Shown here one piece after another: positions 11,309 through 24,027 of a stretch of 64,000 bases of DNA. Source of the DNA: Rotaria socialis. Lineage: Eukaryota; Rotifera; Eurotatoria; Philodinida; Philodinidae. The notes below the pieces were generated by a model. It did not search any database. It was given only the letters and a program-made list of their open reading frames with translations, and was not told where the DNA came from. The stretch lies in the NCBI GenBank assembly GCA_905331475.1, contig CAJNYU010001410.1:2251-66250 (forward strand), written 5' to 3'. The position numbers and the translations under genes were made by a program. Numbering within the stretch: position 1 is the stretch's first letter; every line of letters begins with the position of its first letter.

Positions 11309-12729
11309 CTGAAAAAAGATTTATTTATCTAATTTCATAACATAATCTGCAATGAAAATTCGTTCTATTATTTTCGACAAAACGTTCTTAACAAAATATT
11401 CCATTGAAATCATGCATAGTTCGATTCGTAGATATATAAAAATATTGCAGCCAATGAAAGACTTTTTCAAAATCTACATATCTATTTGTTTTCTTCAACG
11501 GAAGAAAATTGCGAATCGAAATACATGTAGCTAAACAAATCTATCAATTCTAAATGTACCGATTGTATTTTGAGAAAATTTATTTATTTCAAATTAGAAA
11601 ACATTTTCAGATGTATATTCTGTAAGATTAGCCAGAGTCTCAATTATGTATTCATCAAGTAAACATCATTCTGTTTTAGTCAGTCAACGTAAATACTTCG
11701 TTATGATATAAAACAATCAAGAGATTATTATGAACAATAATTCGATACAAAAACTTATCTTCTTCGAAAGACTCGACACTGAAAAACAAGAATAGTAATC
11801 AAATGATTAACTGATTGAGGAGTAGAAGATTTTTGCAATACTCAAAAACGCTTACAAATAACTGTTATGTAAAACGAATTGGTATCAATTATTATCTATA
11901 CCGATAAAATGAACTTTATCATCAACAGTTATATATACGAACATTTAGTATCGAGGCAAAAGTAACTGTTTGTTACAAGGTTCAACTTTTCGATCTCCAT
12001 AAACAATTGTTTTTGTACTGCAGGATGACTCAATTACCGATATATCTATAGAAAATTCGGTTAGGTCTTCATTCTATTGTCATTGGAAGAAATATTTATC
12101 ATCATAATAATATTCTATGAATAAAATTAGTCTTTTCAGTAGATAAGAAATTCATTGTCTAACCATTAACATATCAACAGTATACGTAGATACAAAAGAA
12201 TCTTTTTTTTCTGTGATTGATGGTAGTATTGCAGTGTATGTATCGAAAGGTGACAAAAATAGTGTGATCTAGATAAAACGAGATATAATTCACTAACTAG
12301 TTCTTTTGTAGAAATATGGCCTTTATATTACCGATGTATGAGTTACTTTTACATTCGGATCAATGTTTCGATCTTCTTTCAAACGCAGCTAACCATCTAC
12401 TTAAACTAAGCAACAATATGAACTCAGCAGTTTTCATAGTTTTATTACTTAAAAAAATGATCAGCTTGCTACACTCAAAAATCACAAATTCTTACCTTCT
12501 TATTGTATCAATTATTAATCATAAGATTTATTCGAATCGAATGGTACAAAAAATACTTGTACAATAATATCTAAAAGATTCATCATCAGTGTATTTTGCG
12601 ATATATCGCTAAAATTAAAAAAACACTGGCAAAAGAGTAAAGTGACCATCCGTAGCCACATTGAAAAAAAATAGTATGATACAAACAGAAACAAGTTAGC
12701 AAAAAGAAAAAAATATACAACAGATCATA
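11309..12729. other. Intergenic
   Basis: No recognisable gene. The plus-strand frame at 12316-12567 encodes a low-complexity Leu/Ile/Asn-rich peptide with no motif and is not supported. Confidence 0.45.
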
Positions 12730-13650
12730 CTATTGAACATAATTTATTTTTGCTTCAAATAGTTGAGTGTGAAAATCTTTTTGTCGAATAGATGAATTAG
12801 AATCATAATGTGGCATTTTTCGTATATATTCAAATGGCTTTGCCTCTGCTCGTAATTGATATTTTCTTAACTTATCACATGCTAAAATAAAAGTTTAAAA
12901 TAATAAGATATTAAAAGTTTTTTTTTAAATCGAACTTTGATTTAAACCATTATCAACTTCAGTTATGATTTCATTGCCATTTAAAATCTTGTTTTTCAAT
13001 TGTATATCAATGTTAGGTTTATAAGAATAATTCATTTGATCATTATTAATTAAAGTTATTGAACAGTCATTTGTTCTAAATTGATGAATATCTTCACGTA
13101 ATTGTTCAATAGTTGTTTTCATTTGATTTAATTGTTCGAGATTAATCTGTTTATTTAATTGAGAATTAAACAATCGACGTTGTACATCGGCTATTTTTAA
13201 TCGTTGGGTTTGTTTAAATGCTTTTAGTTTCTCTTCAACTTCTGACTGGGCTTGCTTTAATAGAAATAATTTTTCTTCATAAACTTTATCTAATTTTTTC
13301 ATTTGATCATTGAGCCAATCATTTAAATCTTCTAAAAAATAAAAATAAGATACTTTAATTTAGCAAATCGAAAAACAAAATACAAACCTTCAGCAGATGT
13401 AAACTGTTCATTGAATGACATTTTTTCAATTTGTTCAGTTATTCTATTAAATTCATCACACTGAATATTTGCTTGGCAAACTAATTGTTCATTATGTTGT
13501 AAAAGATGTTCAACACATAAATGCTAGAATAAAAAAAAGAACTTTAAAATAAGCATTACACCTATTGTTGTTTTCAAATTTTACCTGTTGACAGTGTAGA
13601 CAAATGGCGATTGGACTATGTAAACAGCTAGACGTCTGGCAAAGTTCCAT
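12730..13650 (-). CDS. B-box-like zinc-binding coiled-coil protein
   Basis: Four exons: 13650-13585, 13523-13388, 13331 to about 12936, and 12881-12730; about 249 residues. The N-terminus carries a Cys/His pattern (CQTSSCLHSPIAICLHCQQ joined to HLCVEHLLQHNE) that resembles a B-box zinc finger. It is followed by a long coiled coil (YEEKLFLLKQAQSEVEEKLK, QLNQMKTTIEQLREDIHQF), so the layout is TRIM-like without RING or NHL parts. The last exon is added because AKPFEYIRKMPHYDSN reads as coding after a good TTTTAG acceptor. The donor of exon 3 is ambiguous: GT at 12935 or 12947, both in phase. Without the last exon the frame ends at 12925. The function is unknown. Confidence 0.6.
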
Positions 13651-13793
13651 ATAGATATGTCAATGTAAGAACTAGTTGAAGTTATTATTCGACAGAAAAA
13701 CTCTGTAACGGTAACACCAAAAGTCTGACTAGGACGTAGACGAAATCATCTAATTCAATTTTTATATCCAATTACAAAAGCCAACTGAAGAGA

Positions 13794-14177
13794 GCGCTCT
13801 AGTCGACCTTTTTTTCAAGCACTTGCCAAGACTGAGCTCAAGATGAATTCATAGTGCATGACTTTCTTGCGCAAGACAAGCGCTCGAATGTTTGCATCAG
13901 TTAAAAGAAAGGCAACTATAGATTTTTATTAAAAGATGAGTTATTTCGAACGTAAAATTGAAAAATAATTGAAAATTTTCTTTAATAACAGAAATGCTTA
14001 GATAAAAATTCAATCTCATGAGCAAGAATATCTGGCGATATAGCAAGAAGTTTAAGAACTTGAGCTCACCCAAAAGGCCTTAAGTCTTATCTCAAGATGT
14101 GTCCATAGCGCATGACATTCTTGCTCAAGATGTTTATGTTTTTCATGCGCATGTCAAAAAAAGTTCGACTAGGGCGC
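13794..14177. mobile_element. MITE-like element with about 22-bp terminal inverted repeats
   Basis: The left end GCGCTCTAGTCGACCTTTTT and the reverse complement of the right end (GCGCCCTAGTCGAACTTTTT) agree at about 20 of 22 positions. The interior also contains related inverted segments around CTTGCTCAAGATG. There is no coding capacity. I could not define a target-site duplication, so the superfamily is unknown. Confidence 0.45.
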
Positions 14178-15143
14178 TAGTCATATATAGAAAACTTTCG
14201 TTACCCATCATCATAAACATCATACTACTATCACAACTCTAAGAACTAAGGTAGTGTGCACATTATGATCAAAGAAAACTGTTCAACTGGACTTATAGAA
14301 ATGTAATTATATTATATTTTTCGTAATATTTTGCTAACAAAAATTATTATTGCGAAGCTGAGAAGTGATTTTCGTGGGGAAAAAAGACTTGAATCATGCG
14401 TTACTATCAAAGATATGTTCGATGCGTCACATCTAGAACAAAGTTCATGCAACATATGCACTACTATGCCACCAAAAGAGTATTGCTATTTTTTGTTGGA
14501 GTTTCAAAGAAACGCTACTCAATCTAGGGTAGCAAGAAAAATAGGAAGAATTTACCATAGATTTTTATCGACGAAGAAAAATATTTCTATTTGAAATGAA
14601 TCAGTTAGGTGTTGTTTTAATTCATTTTTTCCAAGATATAAACTTGATTCTTCAAGCAGAATCAGTAAGTAGCTACTATGGTTATTTCAAGTTGAAAGAA
14701 GTTCGTGTTGATTCATATAAATTTTATGCTAAGCTTCAAAATCACAGATAATACCCTGTGAACATCCTAATACAAGTATTAACTACTTAGTTTTAGCGAA
14801 ATGATAGTTATGTAGCTATGCAAACTACAGATAGTGAATCGATCATGCTTTTTTTGCTTAATATTTTTATTGCAGCGCATTATGAACAATATTCAATAAT
14901 AACGAAATTGAAGCAATAACCATAGAAATAATACGCTGAACTAGCAATGCATAAAAGGCTTTCCTTAGAAAAAGCCTGAAACAATAAAGTAAACAGAAGA
15001 TAAAGTGATATCAAGAAAAAAATAACGTTGTCATCCTATTCTATTGTTTTATTTACTGAAGTACGTCAACTTTTTCTTCTTCTTCTTCTTATTATTATTA
15101 TTACCTGGGTAGAACTGTTACTTTTGTGTTGTTGCCTATCAAA
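14178..15143. other. Intergenic, upstream of MRH-like gene
   Basis: No recognisable gene. The plus frame 14331-14594 starts on a non-ATG codon and has no family motif. A TTCTTCTTCTTCTTATTATTATTATT simple-sequence tract lies near 15075-15103, just before the next gene. Confidence 0.45.
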
Positions 15144-15768
15144 ATGATGTTAACTATAGCCCTTCTTTTATTGTGCCTCCAAACTCATTTGACCGAACAT
15201 GCATCAATTAATGGCGCAAACACCTTGACTAAATTGGATTGTACTTATCAAGATGCACGATTCGGTTCTATTGATTTGTCAACAGTTGGTTTAAAAGGTG
15301 GTACCCCTGCTTTTCGACATGTACTCAAAGATGCTTATTTTTATTCGTAAGTTTCTACTGTCTTTACATCTAGTTTTTTTTTTTTATAATATTTTAAATA
15401 TATCTACACATATCCAGTTACAATCCATGCTATCCATTTTCTGAAGAATCTTCTTGTACTAACGTGGCTATATGTCAAAGTCGGTATTTTTCTTTCGAAT
15501 TTATTTTCTTTGCATTTGATCGGTTTCTGTTCTCGTAGTTTCTAAAAATGGATCAGCTTATTACGTTCTTGGTGTGAATTCAATAGTCAGTTGGTCAATC
15601 ACATTTGATGGCAAAGTAACACTTGTTTATTCAGTTGTCGATCGTCAAACAATCGTGAATCTTGCTTGTTCGACTGAAGTCGATCAACTTGTTATTAATG
15701 GCGAATATGAATTACGACATTATAATTTAACTTTATATAGTAAATGCGCCTGTTGGAATGGCTGTTAA
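15144..15768 (+). CDS. Small secreted MRH (mannose-6-phosphate receptor homology)-like protein
   Basis: Three exons: 15144-15346, 15418-15479 and 15539-15768; 164 residues, starting at the first of two adjacent ATGs. A clear signal peptide (MMLTIALLLLCLQTHLTEHA) is followed by one beta-rich, Cys-containing domain: DLSTVGLKGG, YSYNPCYPFSEES, CTNVAICQ and a C-terminal KCACWNGC. The NPCYPF...C..VA.CQ pattern is that of MRH/cation-independent M6P-receptor-like lectin domains. No membrane segment follows, so the product should be secreted or lumenal. The donor GTCGGT of intron 2 is weak but is the only one that keeps the phase. Carbohydrate binding is inferred only. Confidence 0.65.
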
Positions 15769-15784
15769 TTTTCTTTTATCTTTC

Positions 15785-15790
15785 AATAAA
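15785..15790 (+). terminator. Poly(A) signal AATAAA
   Basis: AATAAA 17 bases after the stop codon of the MRH-like gene; a very short predicted 3'UTR. Confidence 0.5.
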
Positions 15791-16749
15791 AATTTTCTTA
15801 AGAAATGATCAGAAATCGGACGAATAGCCGCACAGTCAATTTCGTTTCGCCTCACGGGCAAGTACATCGAGAAGTGACCTTATTTGAAAATTTTCCAAAT
15901 GTTTGAGTTGAGCAAGTATGATAGATAAAGACTATACTGGGTCCGATAAGATAGTGTAGATGACTCAGTGTTACAATCTTCTCCTTTATTTCGCCTTCTT
16001 CTTATTATTATATTTTCACCAGAAATAATCCCCCTTCTTTAAACATTAACATTCACTTAAATAGAATAGATACGAGAAGAAGAATGGAATGATTGTAAAC
16101 GTGATAGAATGAAACCGAGAGAAGAAGAGAGAACATACTTATGGCAGGACAGATATGTCCTGACATAACACTCAGCATCATAGGTGTGCGTCTGTGTTGT
16201 ATGCAAACAAGAAAGAATATTTGTGTAGACCAATGGTTCGTCAACTGATTATATTCTCGTACAAGAAAATCAAATGCAATATTGATTATGCTTCGTAGCT
16301 CTTCTTCTGTGATTTTGGTGCTTCGCAATAGATTGTTAAAATACTCTATTGCAAAATTGATTTATATGAATTATTAAACTTCAGTCATTCAGAATGCAAG
16401 ATTCTGTTCTTTGTCAGCACATATTAGATTTGTATTGATGGTTGACAGCATACGTTTCAATGAATCTTTTACTAGTTTTCTCTTTCTTTTGTAGATTTAA
16501 ATACATTGATAACAACAATGAACATTATGATGATGAAACGAGGAACATTTTTAAATCATCTGTTCGATGGAGTCAAAAGGTGCCTTTTTTTATATAGAAA
16601 TAACCTCTTTTTATAGTTGCGTCTTGACAAAGTATTTCTCTCGTGTAGCATGCAATTCACTATGTTAACAAAAAAATGTATTTGAATGCTCGAACAAAAG
16701 CACAACAATGTATTCAGATGAACATAAAACAAAAGAAAAATCACAATGG
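15791..16749. other. Intergenic between convergent genes
   Basis: No recognisable gene; the minus-strand frame at 16053-16328 has no motif support. Confidence 0.45.
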
Positions 16750-17376
16750 TTAATCAGTTAATCGCTTTTTTTTCTTTTTCTTTGATGACTTCGAGACAAC
16801 AACTTTTGGTTCATCTATCAGAAAAACAAAAGATAATAAAAAGTTTGAAAAACATAATCGTAATTTTTACCTGAACCAAATGGTAAACAACGAATTTTTA
16901 ATTGCTGTGGAAATTCTGGCCGAAAAGTGATTTCTTTTGGTACACAATCGGCAGGTGGATCAATATCTTGAACTAATGAAAAAGTTTCCACTGACGAGGA
17001 AACTAGAAAAGAAAAAATGAGCAAGTAAAAACAATAGACAAAATATACCTAAGTGTGCTTCATTTCCATTGGTGCTTTTTTGAAAACAAAACAATTCAGC
17101 ATTCGAATCATTTTGATGTCGAGCTCGAACTTTATGGTCACCCTAAAAAGAAGTACGAGCACCAATATTTTATCTTCGAAAGTAAAAATAAATGAAACTC
17201 ACTACTGTAAATAGTCTTCCTTTATTAAGATGTCGATAAGACAATGGGAGTTCATTGATATCAGTAAATGATTTCAGCAACTAATTATTTCAAATGAATA
17301 AATTTCAAAGCTAATTCAATTTTTATTCACTTACAGTTTTTGGAAATAACAATAGTACAGGTTTCATATTCGTCAT
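16750..17376 (-). CDS. Short RNA polymerase I RPA34/POLR1G-like protein (tentative)
   Basis: Five exons: 17376-17335, 17280-17203, 17142-17049, 17002-16871 and 16814-16750; phases 0, 0, 1, 1; 136 residues. The assembly is self-consistent. The product has a beta-rich N-terminal half (NELPLSYRHLNKGRLFTVGD) and a conserved-looking FPQQLKIRCLPFG, and ends in a Lys-rich tail (SSKKKKKKRL). The order of 'LPLS..xxKGxL', 'LRxRxxPFG' and Lys tail resembles animal POLR1G/RPA34, a Pol I-specific subunit that pairs with RPA49. This is pattern recognition and not certain. The gene would be much shorter than vertebrate POLR1G. The ATG follows TTTCAG directly, so a spliced leader or 5'UTR exon is likely. Confidence 0.5.
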
Positions 17377-18491
17377 CTGAAAGAATGAATACAATATTAA
17401 TATATCAAAGCAAAAAAAAACAGGAAGTCCAAATGAACAATAGAACTATTTAATTAAACATAAAATGAGATTAATTGAACGAACTAACAATAGTTACCTA
17501 ACTAATGATCATGATATCTAGCTTCGTCAGCTACTACGCATGCGATTCAGCTCAGACAAAAATAGTAGAAGATAATTTTATCACTCCGCTAGTCCATTCC
17601 GCTACGATTCTATTATTGAGTTTTGTATATTCATTTCGTGGAAACTGTAATATAAAACATTTTTGCAGCGTTTATAACATTTAAATCTTAAATGAAACTA
17701 ATATTACATATATATATTTATGTATAATTGTTGAACACCACAAACACGCCATATTATATTACTAACTGAAAATGAGGCTATTATTTAATTACGTTATATT
17801 GAATTAAGTCAAAACCAAATGTCTTGTAAAATCAAACAAAAAATGTTTTTCTTTTGTTTATTTTATTTCAGTATCAATAATACAAGACAAAGTAACATTT
17901 ACAATATCAACTTAACTAATTTTTTTTAAAGAAAATCTTTACATATCTGTCGAATGCTACTCTATCAATAGCAACATCCCACACTTAATCAAGATACCTT
18001 CGAAGAAATTTGATAGCTTTTACCTATGAGAAATACAGTAATAAGATCATTTTTACATAGCAAAAATTCTTATTTAACACAATCTAAATCAGAGGTACAC
18101 ACGAGATTTTTTAGTTCTAATTGTAGAATCGAATACCTATTAGGAAAAAGAAAAAATTAGCTGACATACATTGCTTAAAGAAATGCATTTTCTATAAGAT
18201 TCGGCAAAAATTCTACAATAGTCTTAACGTCCGCATTGGAGCATGTGACTGGAACGAGTTTCGGTGACAAAGCTTATGTTCATTCTGTCAGACTACAAAA
18301 TACGCAGAATTCAACATAGTCTGTGAAATGAACTAAAAGATTTCTTTGCAAAATTTTAGTAGCTCAGTATTATTTTCGTTTTTCTTCCTATAAAATATTT
18401 TTGACTCGTCGATTAGAACCAAAATTTCTCGTGTGGTTATCTCTAAGGAAAACATATATAAACAAAAACACAAATTAATAATTGAAATGAG
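17377..18491. other. Intergenic
   Basis: About 1.1 kb with no recognisable gene. It may contain the promoter of the preceding minus-strand gene. Confidence 0.45.
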
Positions 18492-18862
18492 TTAATCTCG
18501 ATTTTGTTCTTCACATGCATCAATCCATGAATTGTATACATCGACGGCTTCACTTAAATCTATAAAGGAAACGAGTATGCTGATATAGGAGAGTAAAATA
18601 ATAATATAAGACGTATTTACAGTGAATAGTTGTTGAGTATGATTCTCGGCACATACGACATTCAATGCTACCAACATTTGCTTTTCGATCACTAGAAAAT
18701 AGTCAATAAACTTTAAGAGAGAAAAATCATATCGAAAAATTCTTACATTTTAACTTCACAAGAACGATCATGTGAACAAAATGGACATGGAAATACAACA
18801 GAAAGAGCTACGATGTTTTTTTGTTTCGGTGGTGGTTTTCGTTTAGATTTTCGTTTTCCCAT
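18492..18862 (-). CDS. ELOF1: Transcription elongation factor 1 homolog
   Basis: Three exons: 18862-18747, 18691-18621 and 18559-18492; 84 residues (human ELOF1 has 83). It binds elongating RNA polymerase II and is needed for elongation and transcription-coupled repair. The N-terminus [15 protein letters not shown] is the basic tail. The zinc ribbon is formed by CPFC (exon 1) and CRMC (exon 2). The C-terminus [20 protein letters not shown] is nearly invariant in the family. The usual KMD at the first intron is read as KID here because the donor is AT/GTAAGA. Confidence 0.96.
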
Positions 18863-19003
18863 TTCAGTTTTATTCGAATTCGAATAGATTCAATAAAAAT
18901 CTGAAGAAGACAATATCAATCATTGTCATAACAAACAAAATTTAAAAAAAAAGATTTTCGTTTATTTTTATTGAAAATAACAGATAAATAATGAAAATTC
19001 TTA

Positions 19004-22000
19004 TTACTTCCTTTTACTTTTTGTTTTTACTTTTACTTCAGTTTTCACTTGAATTGGTTTAGCATGATCAAGTTCTTTGATGTGTTTGAAAAGTGCATTG
19101 CGCGTAGGAAATTCTTCTTTGCAAACAAAACATTGAACAATAATAGGAAGCTGAGATGTCTGGAATAAAATTGGAAATCATGTAATACTCAATTTTCTCT
19201 TTTTCTGATTATTACTCTTTCAACAACAGATTTTCTAGAAAACAAAGTACATGTCAACTAATCCGCTCTATACTACTATGGGAAAAAAGTTTTCCGATGA
19301 ACAAATGCTGCACAAACTAGCATTGTGAAAAGCAGATTATACAGTTTAATGAAACTATTTGTTATCTATGTCAATATTTCTTATGCATTTATCTAATTTT
19401 TTGAATAAATGAAATCATTTGAATTCATAAAACCAATGTATAATAACATAAAAATGTCTTTTTTTCAACTATCATTCTGACTTGGGAGAAGAAAGTCTTT
19501 TTTTTTTAAATAATTCTGTGCCTTGCTACTTGATTGAATTGATCAATATAGAAAAAGTGACCCATTCAATTTGACATTCAATGGATTTTACTGAAAAAGA
19601 ATTTATCGATTGAAAACGTTCACTTGTTAGATCAATTTCGGAATTATATTTTCCTTGATATCCTGATTATGGCGAAAATGAAAACCGCTGATACCAAATA
19701 CATTTACTCGAGAGTAAGACTATAAGGGGGAAAACTATTCTTAACCAAAAATAAAGATTATAGGTCAATATTAGTACTTGTATTCGAAGAAATACAAAAC
19801 AAGCAGGAAAATATTTAATTATATCTGATATCAATAAGTAGTATTTTCTAAACGAAGATTAAAACGTATTTGTCTCGTATATTTCTGACCTCTAATCAAA
19901 GTAATCGAACAGAAAGTTAGGTATCACATTCTGTATCAAAATTTTAATTTATCATAACTCTTGATTAGATCTGAATAAATTGTTCTTCAGATTGAAACTA
20001 AGATTCTTTTTTTTTCTATCACAATGAAAACTAACTGCATTAATGTGATTCATGCTCAAGTCAACAACCAATAAGAAGTACAGTCGCGGATTAAATAATG
20101 TGAATCAATTGTTCTATGAATCGATATCAGAATTCATAAAATATTAATCTGTTTACATCTCATCTTAGAGAATAGAATTTCATTCAATATGAATAGCATA
20201 AAACTAATACAAACCTGATCATTTTCAACAAGTGTTTCTGTTGTAGATTTAGTTTTAGTTTTTTTATTAGTAGTTGTCGTAACGGTAGATACTTCTTCTT
20301 CTTGTTTTTCCTGCTGATTATCTTCTTGTGGTAATAATTCTTCTTCAAGTTGTTGTTTCATTTCTTCTGTATCATCACCGGAAGAATCACCATCTTTATT
20401 ATTTCGTCTTTGTTTCTTTTTCTTCTTTTTTGATTTACTAAACAAAAATAAAATAAATCTTTAATATTTTGTAAGTTTGAGTCAAATAAATACCTGGGCT
20501 GATTATATGCTGGTAATTGAACGATTTCATCATAATCATCATTAGTTAAATTTACTTGCTCGGGATTATCCAATGATAATTGTTCATTTTCTTGTTGTAT
20601 ATGCGCAGTCATTATCTGAACAAATTCTTTGTGTTTACGAGAATTTTCATGATTAAGAAAACTAAATAATTTGAAATTACACATAATAGTGATCGGAATT
20701 TTTCTTACGCTTTTTCAGATTTAAATGATTTATTACATGCAACACAATATAATTCCTTAATATCATCCATAGAATCGTCATCATTGTCATTTTCATCTTT
20801 ACTGTCGTTTTGATTAGATTCTTGAAAGTTCGTTTTTACTGTTTTTTCCAAATCATCTAATTGTTTTTCAAATTCTTCGAATGACATCCATTGTGATTCT
20901 TTATATTGTGCCAATTCTCTTTAAAAAAAATTCATGGTGAGAAACAAAAATTGAATATTTCAATAAGATAGAGGTCGTACTCCAGTTTTTTTTGTTTCTC
21001 ACGATTGCGTCTTTCAGCATCAGCTCTTTTTTTTTGTGTAGCCTGCTCTTCCAGATAAATCTTACAAAAACAAAAATGTCTTATATATTTTTATTTGATG
21101 TATTTTACTTTTCGAAGTTGTATTCGTTTATCACGTTTTTTAACAAATGCAATCAATTCCTAAATATAAAATATCAGTTTTTCGTCAAAATTTATATATA
21201 TATACTCCGAAAACCAAAGATTTGATATTGTTTTTCCTTATTTCTGTTGAAATACTGCAAAAATAAGTCTTGTCATACTAGAAGTCCAGAAGATTTGAAA
21301 AGAAATTCAACCTTCAGATCGTAATTATAGTTCTAAAACAGGTAAGCTTTTTATTTCACACATTTTCTCGCAGCGACAATGCAAAAATGAGTTTTGACTA
21401 TTGTAGCACATAATAATTTTTAAGAATGATCAATCATCTTCACTGAAGCATCTCACATTGATGAAGATCCACAATTTATTTTATATGAAAATTCATTTGA
21501 AAAGTCAAGCAATGCTTTTTTCTATTGTAGAACATGTACTCTCATCTTTGGTTGTCGGAAATATGTTGCATTAGACTGTTTTTTTCTTACTCGAACTTCT
21601 TCATTACGTTCTTTTTTTGCTTTATCACGTAATTTTTTATTTTCTTGTTCCATTAATCGTCGAACACGTCGATCCATGGCATCATGTGTATCATGTTCTT
21701 CCTTCCACACATAGGATCTTAACGTACAATAACTTGACCAATATGCATAAAATGGACCAACAACCTTTTAGACAATAGACTTTTTTTTCATGCGATGTTC
21801 ATTTTTTTCCTTATTCTTACTTCTTCATAATCACTTTCTGATGTTCCAAACATTGGTATATCAATTTTTTTATCACTTGAAGCTTTTAAATCTTGTTCTG
21901 CAATATCTTTGAATAATTTATTATAAACTGTATAAAAACCCTTAAAAAAAAAGAAAATTATAAATTAAAAAATTTTATAATTAACATACAGTTTCACTAT

Positions 22001-22367
22001 CATTATATCCCTGATAACATGAAGATGTAAAAAATGGGAAAATATTAATTGTATCATCTTCATAGTCAAGACCAGAGCTTTTTTTCAGCATTACATCCCG
22101 ATGTGCATCATACCAAGCCCGTTCTCTAGGATCCGATAATACTTCGTAGGCTGCTCGAATTTCTAGAAAATGCTGTTTAGCTTCTGCAATTCTATCAGGA
22201 TTTTTATCTAATTTAAGCAATGAAATTAAAATAAAATAATTGTAGTACATTATTGAGAAAGATAACTAACCAGGATGCCATTGCAATGCTAATTTTTTAT
22301 ATGCTTTTTTTAATTCTTCCTCAGTCGCTGTTTGACTGACACCAAGGACTTCATAATGACACTGCAT
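19004..22367 (-). CDS. DNAJC21: J-domain, zinc-finger ribosome-biogenesis protein DNAJC21
   Basis: Ten exons: 22367-22271, 22207-21990, 21940-21821, 21764-21591, 21159-21109, 21060-20981, 20918-20709, 20661-20494, 20437-20215 and 19159-19004; 498 residues (human 531). It is the orthologue of yeast Jjj1, a cytosolic co-chaperone releasing shuttling factors from pre-60S subunits. The J domain carries HPD at residues 31-33, split by intron 1. [10 protein letters not shown] and the charged helical middle follow. A C2H2 finger ([23 protein letters not shown]) spans intron 7, and a second ([23 protein letters not shown]) is in the last exon after a roughly 1.05-kb intron. Lys/Glu-rich tracts lie between the fingers. 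Confidence 0.93.
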
Positions 22368-24027
22368 GACGAAAATTATAAACTAAGAATGCTTCATAAT
22401 TTCAAAATACAGTTCCTATTTTATATTCATTGATATCCAATCAAATTTACTTCGTTAACCTCTATGGAAGAAAAGCCTATTTTTTAACCAATAGACATTG
22501 ATTTATACAGGATAGGCGGATTAGAATCTTAATCAAAACGCAAATACTGAGTTTCGAAAAGTTTCGTACATCTATACTCGAAGATTATTGACTGAACCCA
22601 TATCGAGATTCAAACGAAAATTGCAATGAATGTATGGATATGAATTTTAGAAGAGTTTTCAGCTATTTCTTAAAATAATCTAGCATTAGATTTAAACTCA
22701 GTTAATTTCTTATGCATTTTGACGGCTATTTTATGAATTTTAGAATTCAGCTCCTTTTTATTCTATAAAATGTTTCTACACAATTCTAATTCAGTAGTGT
22801 TGTGCAGTACGTACAAATAACAATCCAATATTCTCAAGAAAACGACGGTACCATACATTGCAATCGATCGCTAAAAATCTGATATGATCAAGAAAAAAAT
22901 TAGTCATGTCACGAAGATTGAAATGGAAACAGTGAATTATTACGAATATTTCTAAAAAGTTCCAATATATTATTGAGCAATTCGACAGTATTCATATGGC
23001 CAACATGTAAAGATCAGATGTAAATGAAATTAGGAAACTTTGTGATCAGCATCTTTAGCAAGATCTCACGTTTTGTGTATTTGAAATTGTAAAATGAAAG
23101 ATGTACTTCTAATGCCCTTTGTGCTCAATAATGCGCCAGTTATATATTTGTTCCTCTTGCAAAAGCCCTATGGTATATACAATATAATTACTTATCGGTC
23201 GGAACATCCCATACAAAAGAAGTAATATATTAACTTTAAAGCCGCTTCGTTTTTTCTATACTCTTCGGATTTCTTTCGATTTCCTTTTCTAATCTACTCG
23301 TTATAGAAATAATCTTTTTATTTGATTTAATAACAGCGATTCATCGATCATCATTCAATGAACCACTTCCAAGGTCATGAATTATTCTTTCTAAGAAAAT
23401 TTTATTCTCTTTCTACTTGATTCTGTATAATAATTAGAATGCATTGAATACAATCAACTATCCGTAGGCAATAGTTTTTAAAATGTAAGAAAAATCTCGA
23501 AATCATGTATTGATCTGGAAGACCGACTTTTTTTTAATTGAAAACGCTAGAAATCCATTTTTTTTGTTTTTCATTCTAATATATATGCTTTGCATAACCG
23601 ATGAAGTTATATATATATGAGCTAAAAATTAAAAAAAAGAAAACTGAAATATATTTCCATTTATGGAAAATATTTATTCTATGATCTCTGTTATGTTGAT
23701 TTCGTTTTTATTTCTACTAATTTATTCTATATCAACATGAACATAAGTCATATTGGCTTGCACTTCTCTGATCTGCGAGATTGCGTTTGATATATTGTAT
23801 ATAAACAGAGATGAGAATGAAAATGAACTCAGTTTTCTATGAATACAGATATTCTAATGTTATGTAATAAAAATTTATACTATCACGAAATAGTTAGAAC
23901 ACGAACAATTTTGCCTCAAGCTTGATTTCTCTAATGGAATTTTCTCCTTACAAATTGTTTTATTTAGACTTAAAACCCCAAGTGTTTATTTAAGAAGAGA
24001 GAATAAACAAGCCTCGCTCTCTCTAAC
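22368..24027. other. Intergenic, upstream of DNAJC21
   Basis: AT-rich sequence with no recognisable gene, lying between the DNAJC21 start and the palindromic element. Confidence 0.45.

Noticed and set aside
12316-12567. 83-codon plus-strand frame
   Set aside because: Low-complexity hydrophobic peptide, no splice partners, no recognisable similarity.
16053-16328. 91-codon minus-strand frame
   Set aside because: No ATG-supported gene context or motif; lies in the convergent 3' space of two genes.
20992-21225. Plus-strand frame inside DNAJC21
   Set aside because: Phe/Leu/Ile-rich antisense of DNAJC21 exons and introns.
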